Assembly (NCBI GenBank): GCA_023408075.1
Contig: JAEYKW010000009.1
Span: 1 to 64,000 of the forward strand
From: Bacillota bacterium
Lineage (GTDB): Bacteria > Bacillota > Clostridia > Christensenellales > SZUA-584
Length of the DNA: 64,000 nucleotides
Direction: 5' to 3'
The notes under the pieces were generated by a model, which was given only the letters and a program-made list of their open reading frames with translations, was not told the DNA's origin and did no database searches. Positions 57,020 to 64,000 of the stretch are shown here, piece after piece (position 1 is the first letter of the stretch; each line of letters starts with the position of its first letter). The translations under genes were made by a program, and so were the position numbers.

Positions 57020-57748
57020 ATGCTGACTGTGGGTATCTGCGATGACTGTGCGGAGCAGGCCGAACTGCTCGAGCATTATTTGAATCAGCAAAGCGAAATC
57101 AAACTGAATATTTTCAGCGCGACGGACCCGCTTTTGTTTCTGGAGCAGGCACAGAAAATGCATCCGCAGCTCGTCTTTCTCGATGTGGATATGGCGGTGA
57201 TGAACGGCATCGTGCTCGGTGAAAAGATAAAGGAAACGGGCGCGGATACGCTGATTATTTATATCACCGCGTACGAAAACTACGCGCTGGAGGCTTTTCG
57301 CGTGCGTGCGTTTCACTATCTCATAAAGCCTGTGTCGCAGGAGCAGGTCGCGGCGATGCTTCAGGAAGCGCTCACATCTATTGCGAACACCGGCGGCGCA
57401 GAGCCCGAGAAAGCTTTTGCTTTGCAGCGCCGCGGTGAAACAATTACACTGCCCATGGGCAGCATCGTTTGCTTTGAAAAAGTGGGGCATAAAATACGCG
57501 TGCATGCCGGAAACGCGATTGAAGAATATTACGGCAATTTTGCACAGCTCAAGCTTCAGATTTCACAGAGCGATTTTGTTCAGTGCCATCAGGGATATTT
57601 TGTGAACGTGTCGTTGATACGTTCCTTTCGGGATAAGATGCTGAATCTCGACGGAGGGCTCCAAATTCCGGTGAGCCGGACGTTTGCGGAGCCGGTGCGC
57701 ATTGCGCTCGCAAAACGCCTGTTTGGCGGGAAAGGCGGTGCACGATGA
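57020..57748 (+). CDS. LytTR-family response regulator (AgrA-like)
   Basis: A 242-residue regulator. The receiver domain (residues 1-120) has the acidic pair in GICDDCAEQ, the phospho-acceptor Asp in LVFLDVDMAVMNG (near residue 57) and Lys in YLIKPVSQ. The C-terminal LytTR DNA-binding domain (about residues 140-240) shows ICFEKVGHKIRVH-like IVCFEKVGHKIRVHAGNAIE, FVQCHQGYFVNVSLI and PVSRTFAEPVR. ATG 57020 follows GGGAGA. Its stop overlaps the kinase start, so the pair is one unit and may control the exporter operon just upstream. Confidence 0.93.
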   Translation: MLTVGICDDCAEQAELLEHYLNQQSEIKLNIFSATDPLLFLEQAQKMHPQLVFLDVDMAVMNGIVLGEKIKETGADTLIIYITAYENYALEAFRVRAFHYLIKPVSQEQVAAMLQEALTSIANTGGAEPEKAFALQRRGETITLPMGSIVCFEKVGHKIRVHAGNAIEEYYGNFAQLKLQISQSDFVQCHQGYFVNVSLIRSFRDKMLNLDGGLQIPVSRTFAEPVRIALAKRLFGGKGGAR

Positions 57749-58923
57749 AAACGGGAGAAAGGCTGTTGGGCAGCACGGCGGGTTTTCCTTTTGAAAGGCG
57801 CATATTCAATATGGCCGTGCTGGCGGGCATTGTCCTCACCGCATTTGGCACCGCCATGGATGTCTATTATAGCGGATCTGTTTGGATGGACATGGCTTTT
57901 CTGGGCTTCTGGACAGCCACGTATTGTATCTCGCGTTTCGGACACGCATATCGCACGGTTTCCGTGATAGCGTTCGCTGTGTTTGAGTTTGTGTTTATTC
58001 CGTATCTGTGGATGACGAGCGGGGGGATGCACGGGGCCATTCCATTCTATATCATACTGTTTACCGTTATCGTTGCGATGATTCTTCGCGAAAAATTGCG
58101 GTTTGTGATGAGCGCTTCGCTGATTGCGGTGACGCTGCTGCTGATCTGCAATCAAATATATACTGAACAAATTCCTTGGGGATTCTTGCTTAACACGCCC
58201 ATTCACCTGTTTATGATTCTCGCTGCCTCGGCGCTGTTGATGACGCAGTATTCCAATGCCTACTCGAAGGAAAAACAGCGCAGCGAAGATTATGCAAAGG
58301 CCATTGAAGCCAACATCCGGCAGCAGCAATACTATACGGAGAATTTAGAACAGCTGATCGGGCGGCTTAGAAGCGAACGGCACGATTTCAATAACCATCT
58401 GAGCGTTATACACGGTCTGCTCGAGAGCGGTGAAACGGGCAAAGCGAAAGCCTATGCTGCGCAGCTCGTGAAAGACGCGGCGGAATACCACAGCATTGTA
58501 TCGGTGCCGTATCCGGCGCTGCGTGCGCTGCTGAACCACAAGCTTTCCGCCGCGCGCGATGCCGGGATAGAGCTGAAGCTGGACGTGAGCCTGCCGGAAG
58601 GACTTTTACTCAATGAGTTTGACCTCGCGGCGATACTCGGGAATCTGCTGGATAATGCAATGGAGGCGTGCGCCAAGCTGGGGGATACCGCGCCGTATAT
58701 CAGCCTTACGCTGAAATACCAGCCGGACTACCTCGTTATCCGTATTGCGAACCCGTTTTTACTCGCGCCGGAGGGCAAAAATCACACAAGCAAAGCCGAT
58801 CAGGAAAACCATGGATTCGGGCTCAAGAACGTGACGTATCTGGTGGGCAGGCATAACGGCCTCATGGAGATTAAAAAGGAAGGCGGCGTATTCGAGGTGG
58901 ATATCGCCCTGCTTGTCGAATAA
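57745..58923 (+). CDS. Sensor histidine kinase (AgrC/GHKL type)
   Basis: A 392-residue membrane kinase. Six hydrophobic segments fill residues about 22-185. A coiled-coil-like linker follows. The phospho-accepting His is in SERHDFNNHLSVIHGLLESG (His near residue 212), the short H-box of agr-type kinases. The GHKL ATP-binding domain has N-box LLDNAMEAC (near residue 304) and G-box HGFGLKNVTYL. It overlaps the response regulator gene by 4 bases. AgrB/AgrD-type signal genes are not next to it, so the ligand is unknown. A terminator lies at 58955. Confidence 0.93.
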   Translation: MKTGERLLGSTAGFPFERRIFNMAVLAGIVLTAFGTAMDVYYSGSVWMDMAFLGFWTATYCISRFGHAYRTVSVIAFAVFEFVFIPYLWMTSGGMHGAIPFYIILFTVIVAMILREKLRFVMSASLIAVTLLLICNQIYTEQIPWGFLLNTPIHLFMILAASALLMTQYSNAYSKEKQRSEDYAKAIEANIRQQQYYTENLEQLIGRLRSERHDFNNHLSVIHGLLESGETGKAKAYAAQLVKDAAEYHSIVSVPYPALRALLNHKLSAARDAGIELKLDVSLPEGLLLNEFDLAAILGNLLDNAMEACAKLGDTAPYISLTLKYQPDYLVIRIANPFLLAPEGKNHTSKADQENHGFGLKNVTYLVGRHNGLMEIKKEGGVFEVDIALLVE

Positions 58924-58954
58924 AAGAAAATATGCGGATTATGTCATTTCACGC

Positions 58955-58985
58955 GCGGATCATGCAATATCCGCCTTTTTTTATT
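58955..58985 (+). terminator. Intrinsic terminator after the two-component system
   Basis: GCGGAT (58955-58960) pairs with ATCCGC (58969-58974) around an 8-base loop. Then CTTTTTTTTATTT. Confidence 0.8.
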
Positions 58986-59067
58986 TCAAAAATGTTAAAA
59001 CAGTATAAATAGAGTTTAAACCAGAAAATCTTCAATGTAAAAAATTTGTATATATTTTGGAGGTCAT

Positions 59068-61056
59068 ATGAAAAAAAGATTAATAGCACTTCTGACCGCG
59101 TTCACATTTTTATTTTGCATGTGGCCCGTATCGGTGTTCGCGGCGGACGGCGCAATCACCGCGGACGGCACGTATGATCTGAGCGCTTACGGCAGCGACA
59201 GCACAGTGACTATCCATGCGGGGCTGACTGTCACACTGAAAGGCGCAAGTACAACATATTCAAATCTGAAAATCGTATGCGTCGGCGCAAACACACATCT
59301 TACGCTGGATAATGTCATAATCGACGACTCCTTTAATGATTCGGCCTGTGCGCTTGCGTTTTCCGGTGCGGATAATACGTTGACGCTCATCGGCGAAAGC
59401 ACACTGAAAAGCGGCTCCGGCTGTGCCGGGCTGGCAGTTCCCGAAGGCACGGAGCTGACTATCACGAAGGACAGCACGGGTAGCCTCACGGCAACTTGCG
59501 GCAACTTGGGCGCGGGTATCGGCGGCTCCTATTATCAGGCGGGCGGCACGGTCAACATCAGCGGCGGCACGGTAACGGCCAATGGCGGCCTTGCAGGTGC
59601 GGGTATCGGCGGCGGCGTTTACGGCGCGGGCGGTACGGTCAACATCAGCGGCGGCACGGTAACGGCCAATGGCGGCCTTGCAGGTGCGGGTATCGGCGGC
59701 GGAAATGAAGGCGCTGGCGGCACGGTCAACATCAGCGGCGGCACGGTTGAGGCGAATGGAGGTGATGAGGGCTTAGATATCGGTGCAGGACGTGCAACGT
59801 TTAATCCCCTCTTTGCCGGAAGCCTGTATATCAGCGGCGGTTCAGTGAACGCGGACTTTTTCGGTGCTGTATATCAGACGTCGGCGAGAACAGCCGCCGT
59901 GTACAAGACCGTTGTCAGCGGGCTGCCCGTCATCACCGATGTCGCTTGCTCGTATAACAACGGAGATGTGTTTTCCTGTAAGACGGACGCGAACGGATAC
60001 TTGTATCTCTGGCTGCCCCGTGAAAGTGCAACGGTTTTAACAAGAAACGGCGGCAATTATTATCTGGCGGTGGGAACTATCGCGGAAGCAAACAGCAATA
60101 CGTTGACCACTTCGGTGTATCGGCTCGTCCAGTCTTCCATTGATCTCACGGCGCTTTCCGTTACGGGAGGTACGCTCAGTCAGACCTTTGACAGGGATGT
60201 CGCTGCCTATAGCGTGACGGCAGATTCCGGCTCCTTCGGAGATTCCATCGCCATTACAGCAACGACCGTGGATTCCTCATCGGGCTTGACGATTAACGGC
60301 GTAGCCGCGACAAGCGGCGTTGCGTCCACCATCAGCCTCAATAACGGCGCGAATCTCATACCCGTCACGGTGACTTCCGCCGGCGGTATGAGCCGGAAAA
60401 CCTACATTCTCTCCGTCAACGGTACGGTGAGCAACGCGAACCTCAAGAGCCTTTCAATTAGCGGCGCAAGCCTCAGCTTCGATAAGGACACCACATCGTA
60501 TGCCGTGAGTATCGGCAGAGCCATGCCTTCCATTGATATCACCGCCTCGGCTTCGGACGGCAAGGCGGTTATGCTTTTAAACGGCGCAATATTGCCTCAG
60601 GAAGGCACGCGCAGCGTCGGCCTCTCCGCCGGAAAGAACACGGTATCACTGATGGTGGTGGCGCAGGACGCGACGACAAAGACTTATACAATTACCATCA
60701 ACAGGGATACCACGGGCAGCGGCAACGGTGCGTATCTCATCACACCGGACATTGATGCCGTTTATACCGCAGGGTTGACAAACGACGGGCTTCCGACAAT
60801 GACTGTGAAAAGCGGCGTCAAGGGTTTCACCTACTTTACGGTGAACATCGAGGCGGTTGCCGGGCACACCGGCATGGAAACGGCGGTATTCGTTCAGATA
60901 CGCGATGGGCAGCAGATAGCGTTAAGCTTCTTAAATGCTGATTTCGACACGGTGGGAAAAGCGGGCGCGGGCTTCAATGTCAAGGCGGGGGATATCATCG
61001 AGGTTTACCTGGTCGATTCTCTTTCAAACACCGGCGGCAGCCCGAGTATACTGTAG
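59068..61056 (+). CDS. Secreted glycine-rich repeat surface protein 1
   Basis: A 662-residue exported protein. Signal peptide of about 25 residues ending VFAADG. Residues about 30-150 resemble the carbohydrate-binding Cthe_2159-like beta-helix family (LTLDNVIIDDSFNDSACALAF, then GAGIGG). Residues about 150-260 contain tandem GGTVNISGGTVTANGG repeats. Two cadherin-like beta-sandwich units follow (LTALSVTGGTLSQTFDRDVA, LKSLSISGASLSFDKDTTSY). The last 110 residues form a module (GAYLITPDIDAVYTAGLTND, FTYFTVNIEAVAGHTG) shared with the next protein. No LPXTG anchor. The ATG follows TTGGAGG. Function unknown; adhesion or glycan binding is inference. Confidence 0.85.
   Translation: MKKRLIALLTAFTFLFCMWPVSVFAADGAITADGTYDLSAYGSDSTVTIHAGLTVTLKGASTTYSNLKIVCVGANTHLTLDNVIIDDSFNDSACALAFSGADNTLTLIGESTLKSGSGCAGLAVPEGTELTITKDSTGSLTATCGNLGAGIGGSYYQAGGTVNISGGTVTANGGLAGAGIGGGVYGAGGTVNISGGTVTANGGLAGAGIGGGNEGAGGTVNISGGTVEANGGDEGLDIGAGRATFNPLFAGSLYISGGSVNADFFGAVYQTSARTAAVYKTVVSGLPVITDVACSYNNGDVFSCKTDANGYLYLWLPRESATVLTRNGGNYYLAVGTIAEANSNTLTTSVYRLVQSSIDLTALSVTGGTLSQTFDRDVAAYSVTADSGSFGDSIAITATTVDSSSGLTINGVAATSGVASTISLNNGANLIPVTVTSAGGMSRKTYILSVNGTVSNANLKSLSISGASLSFDKDTTSYAVSIGRAMPSIDITASASDGKAVMLLNGAILPQEGTRSVGLSAGKNTVSLMVVAQDATTKTYTITINRDTTGSGNGAYLITPDIDAVYTAGLTNDGLPTMTVKSGVKGFTYFTVNIEAVAGHTGMETAVFVQIRDGQQIALSFLNADFDTVGKAGAGFNVKAGDIIEVYLVDSLSNTGGSPSIL
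59539..59799 (+). repeat. 87-base tandem repeat inside the surface protein gene
   Basis: Three head-to-tail units with an 87-base (29-codon) period start at 59539, 59626 and 59713. The first two are nearly identical over about 73 bases; the third diverges after its first 37 bases. The frame is kept. Confidence 0.85.
60725..60900 (+). repeat. C-terminal module coding repeat, copy 1
   Basis: 176 bases that match 63541-63716 with about nine mismatches by eye, although the flanking parts of the two genes are diverged. The match is at DNA level, including third codon positions. Confidence 0.85.
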
Positions 61057-61084
61057 CAACTGGAACATTCAGAAGGAGTATATC

Positions 61085-62662
61085 ATGAAAATCAAAAGTA
61101 AAATCCTGTCCCTGATGCTCATAGCGATGCTCGTTCTTTCGCTTTTGCCTGTCCTCACGTTGCCGGCGTTTGCGGCAAGCGATACCTACTACATCGACTA
61201 CGGCAGCATTACAATTTCGAAAAGTGCGTCGGACCCCTCGTATTTGGATGTCACTTATTACGAATACTCGGGCGCGACGGCGACATCAACAGCCACAATA
61301 GAGGCATCCGACGATATCGTGATTACCCAGTCGGACAGCAGCACGACGACCGACAATAAGGTGGCCGTTGCGAGCGGCATGGCCAATATTACGCTAGACG
61401 GCGTCCATATCAACACGTCCGGCACCGCTTACACATGCGCATTTTCCGTCAGTTCCGGTGCAAGCGCTAATCTGATGCTGACCGGCATGAACATCCTGAA
61501 AAGCGGCTACGGATGTGCCGGGCTTGCGGTTCCCGAAGGTGCGGAAATAACCATCACGGAGGACAGCACAGGAAGCCTTAATGCAACCGGCGGCAGCGGC
61601 GGCGCGGGAATTGGCGGCGGCAGAGGCACAGATGGCAGCGTCGGCTCCTCGGGCGGTGCTGGCGGTGCGTGCGGAACGATCACGATCGGCGGCGGAACGG
61701 TCACCGCAACCGGAAGCAGCGGCGCGGGCATCGGCGGCGGTGGGGGCGGATATGGCAATGGCTACATTTACGGCAACTCAGGCGGCACGGGCGGCAGCGG
61801 CGGTGCTATTACCATCAACGGTGGCACGGTAACGGCAACAGGTAACAGCCGAGGCGCGGGTATCGGCGGCGGCGCAGGCGGTAACGGCAAGGAAGACCTG
61901 AATGACGGTTCCGGCTTTTGCGTGAACGGCGGCGCAGGCGGCAGCGGCGGTGCTGTTACCATCAACGGCGGAGCGGTCATGGCGTCGGGAGACGGAGCGG
62001 GTATCGGCGGGGGGTGCGGAGGCGCAGGCACAGTCGGATACTCGCTTGCCGCAGGCGGCAGAGGCGGCAACGGCGGAAACAGCGGTACGATCACCATCAA
62101 GGGCGGTTCCGTCACGGCGGCGGGCGGCACAAGAAGCGCAGGCATTGGCGGCGGCGGCGCCGGAAGTTCTGCCATGACAATGGTCGACCTCTGCTATGGT
62201 GGCAGTGGCGGCGACGGCGGCAGCGGGGATTTAATCACAATTAGCGGCGGCGTGGTCAATGCGTCCGGCAGCGCGTCGGGAATCGGCGGCGGCAGCGGCA
62301 GCGACGGAAGTTACAGCAATTTCTATATGGGTGGCAATGGCGGCAACGGCGGCAGCGGCGGCAAAGTCGGCCCTCGTTATGGCGAAGGCAGCTCGTCTGG
62401 CTTTTATGATGGTTATAACGGTGGCGACGCATCGCTGTGTATCGGCGGCGGCTACGTGAACGCGGATGTTTCCTACGGTGTATATCAGTCATCCGCAAAA
62501 ACAACAAAGGTGTATAAAACCACGATGATCGGCTTGCCAAAGAGCGGAGAAGTCACCTGCTCCTATAACGGCGGCAACCGGTTTGCCAGCAAAACGGACG
62601 CTAACGGCTATTTATATCTGTGGCTTCCTGCCGGTTCAAATACAGGTTGTCAGCGGCAATAA
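61085..62662 (+). pseudogene. Secreted glycine-rich repeat surface protein 2, 5' part (frameshifted)
   Basis: The first 525 residues of a paralogue of the preceding protein. Signal peptide ends PAFAASD. A beta-helix-like region (LTLDGV-type ITLDGVHINTSGTAYTCAF) leads to a long Gly-rich array with five or so units of the form GAGIGGG...GGSGG...ITINGGTVTATG. The frame ends prematurely at LPAGSNTGCQRQ-stop. Deleting one G from the pair at 62645-62646 restores the paralogous reading (NTVVSGNNMYTTAG), so a single-base insertion breaks the gene. A true mutation, slippage or sequencing error are all possible. ATG 61085 follows AAGGAG and begins 28 bases after the preceding stop codon. Confidence 0.82.
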
Positions 62663-63872
62663 TATGTATACGACAGCCGGCACGACGGAGAATGCCAATG
62701 AAAGCGCGATCCCATCGTATCTCTTAAAGCTGCCGGAAGGAGAGGTAGGCGTACCCTACAGCGATACGCTGGCTGATTCGGGCAGCGGATATTCCTGGAC
62801 ATGGAAGGCCGCGGCAGGCTCAAAGCTGCCGTCAGGGCTTACTCTTTCGACAGACGGAGAAATTTCAGGCACACCGCAAGAGAGCGGCAATTTTTCTGTC
62901 GTCATTTCCGCTTCATATGGCACCTATACGGATACGTCGGCTGCGCTGAATCTGAGGATTTACAGTTCATCGGCGTCCGGCCTTAATGACCTCAATGTGA
63001 CGAATGCCACATTAAGTCCGGCGTTCAATCCGGAGCTAACGGAATACAGTCTGGATTCGGTTGCCTCTTCCGTCAGCAGCATCACCGTTACGGCAAAGCT
63101 GGCTGACTCGTCGGCCTCGCTGAAAATTGACGGCGAACCTGTGACCTGCGACGCTTCCGGTTCCGGTTCATACAGTGCCACGCTTTCTACCGGCACGAAC
63201 CGTATTCCCATAGCCGTCACCTCTGCGGATGGGTTAAGCCAGAAATCCTACATGATTACCATAACCCGCAGAGCAGCGCTGACCATATTGGACGACGGCG
63301 TCACAGTCGCCGTTGCGGGACAAGCCTACAGCAAAGCGTTATCTGCCTCGGGCGGCGCGGCTCCTTACACATGGAGCGCCAGCGGCCTGCCTGCCGGGCT
63401 GGCTGTAAACGCTGGCACCGGTGTGATCAGCGGCACGGCTTCCGTTGTCGGGAGTTATCCGCTCACAATCACTGTGACCGACAGTGCGAACGAAACCGTT
63501 CAAGCATCGATGACGCTCAAGGTAATGAAGGGCAACGGAAACGGTGCGTATCTCATCACGCCGGACAGCGATGCCGCTTATATCGCAGGGTTGACAAACG
63601 ATGGGCTTCCGACAATGACTGTGAAAAGCGGCGTCAGGGGTTTCACCTACTTTACGGTGAACATCGAGGCGGTTGCCGGGCACAGCGGCATGGAAACGGC
63701 GGTATTCGTGCAGATAAGGGGCGGGCAGCAGATCAATTTCAGCTTCACACGGGCCGATCTTGATACTGCGGGTATTGCGGTAGTCGGCTTCAATGTGAAA
63801 CCCGGCGATGTGATTGCGATGTACGTCGTCGATAACGTTGACAATTCGGGCGGCAGCCCTGTCATACTTTAG
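62643..63872 (+). pseudogene. Secreted surface protein 2, 3' part (frameshifted)
   Basis: The rest of the broken gene, in another frame. It reads from VVSGNNMYTTAG without a start of its own. It contains two putative-Ig (PIG-like) units (LPEGEVGVPYSDTLADSGSG and VAVAGQAYSKALSASGGAAP), a cadherin-like beta sandwich (LNDLNVTNATLSPAFNPELT) and the C-terminal module GAYLITPDSDAAYIAGL...VAGHSG shared with the preceding protein. The intact product would have about 930 residues. The stop at 63872 is followed 12 bases later by the next gene. Confidence 0.82.
63541..63716 (+). repeat. C-terminal module coding repeat, copy 2
   Basis: Second copy of the 176-base segment at 60725-60900. Same orientation, 2816 bases away. 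Confidence 0.85.
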
Positions 63873-63884
63873 GAGTGCTTAACA

Positions 63885-64000
63885 ATGAAGAAAATGATAA
63901 TAGCGATAGCTCTGTTTATCTGTCTGGCCGCGATGCCCATTACCGTGCTGGCGGCGGGCGGCATCACCGTGACGGCATCGTCAGACAAGGCCGAAGCCGG
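63885..64000 (+). CDS. Secreted protein, N-terminal part (cut by window end)
   Basis: The start of a third exported protein in the series: MKKMIIAIALFICLAAMPIT begins a typical signal peptide with likely cleavage after VLAAG, then GGITVTASSDKAEA. The ATG at 63885 lies 10 bases after AGGAG and 12 bases after the preceding stop codon, so it is co-transcribed with the surface proteins. The mature part is outside the window, so no function can be given. The short visible mature sequence looks like the start of a bacterial Ig or cohesin-like domain, which is a guess. Confidence 0.75.
   Translation, partial: MKKMIIAIALFICLAAMPITVLAAGGITVTASSDKAEA

Noticed and set aside
61580..62460. CRISPR-like array, because of short spaced repeats
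   Set aside because: The repeats are in-frame glycine-rich codons of a secreted protein with variable spacing; no cas genes are present.

Overview
The window reads as chromosome from a spore-forming, anaerobic, moderately GC-rich Firmicute of the class Clostridia. The basis is a germination protease gene (gpr) followed by two spoIIP copies, Gram-positive AGGAGG-type ribosome binding sites, an LPXTG surface protein with its own sortase, a B12-dependent ribonucleotide reductase and an oxygen-sensitive nitrogenase system. Species cannot be named from the sequence. Intergenic spaces are rich in small dispersed palindromic repeats.

Layout. 1-0.5 kb: truncated IS4-type transposase. 0.8-2.9 kb: acetyltransferase plus two-gene ABC exporter. 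3.5-6.6 kb: gpr and a tandem pair of spoIIP genes. 6.6-8.2 kb: three YcxB-like membrane proteins on the minus strand. 8.3-24.7 kb: housekeeping genes (murI, nrdJ, an anti-sigma-like protein, a DUF1295 methyltransferase-like protein, a Gly/Asn/Met-rich repeat protein, murG, an RNA methyltransferase-like protein, a PfkB sugar kinase, guaB-guaA).

24.7-33.7 kb is the most interesting part: an iron-only nitrogenase locus. A minus-strand regulator (excisionase-type HTH joined to a periplasmic-binding-protein-like sensor) is divergent from anfH-nifI1-nifI2-anfD-anfG-anfK, followed on the same strand by a glutamine amidotransferase-like gene, a flavin-binding (pyridoxamine oxidase-like) gene, an unrecognised repeat protein with a Cys-rich tail, and anfO. 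A strong sigma-A promoter and a leader with two mutually exclusive hairpins precede anfH. The anfD gene is broken: about 45 codons plus one base are missing, removing the cysteine (Cys257 in family numbering) that anchors the FeFe cofactor. No nifB, nifEN, nifV or AnfA-type activator gene lies in the window.

34-43.4 kb: zinc-ribbon membrane protein, a MalT-like LuxR regulator, a 1459-residue leucine-rich-repeat LPQTG surface protein and its overlapping sortase. 43.9-52.6 kb: sugar-uptake and degradation locus (AraC regulator, divergent esterase, two ABC permeases, binding lipoprotein, GH3 glycosidase, Gfo/Idh/MocA oxidoreductase). 52.9-58.9 kb: ABC system with a permease fused to an M1 peptidase domain, then an AgrA/AgrC-like two-component system. 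59-64 kb: a series of secreted glycine-rich repeat proteins, one with an internal single-base frameshift, and the start of a third secreted protein cut by the window end.
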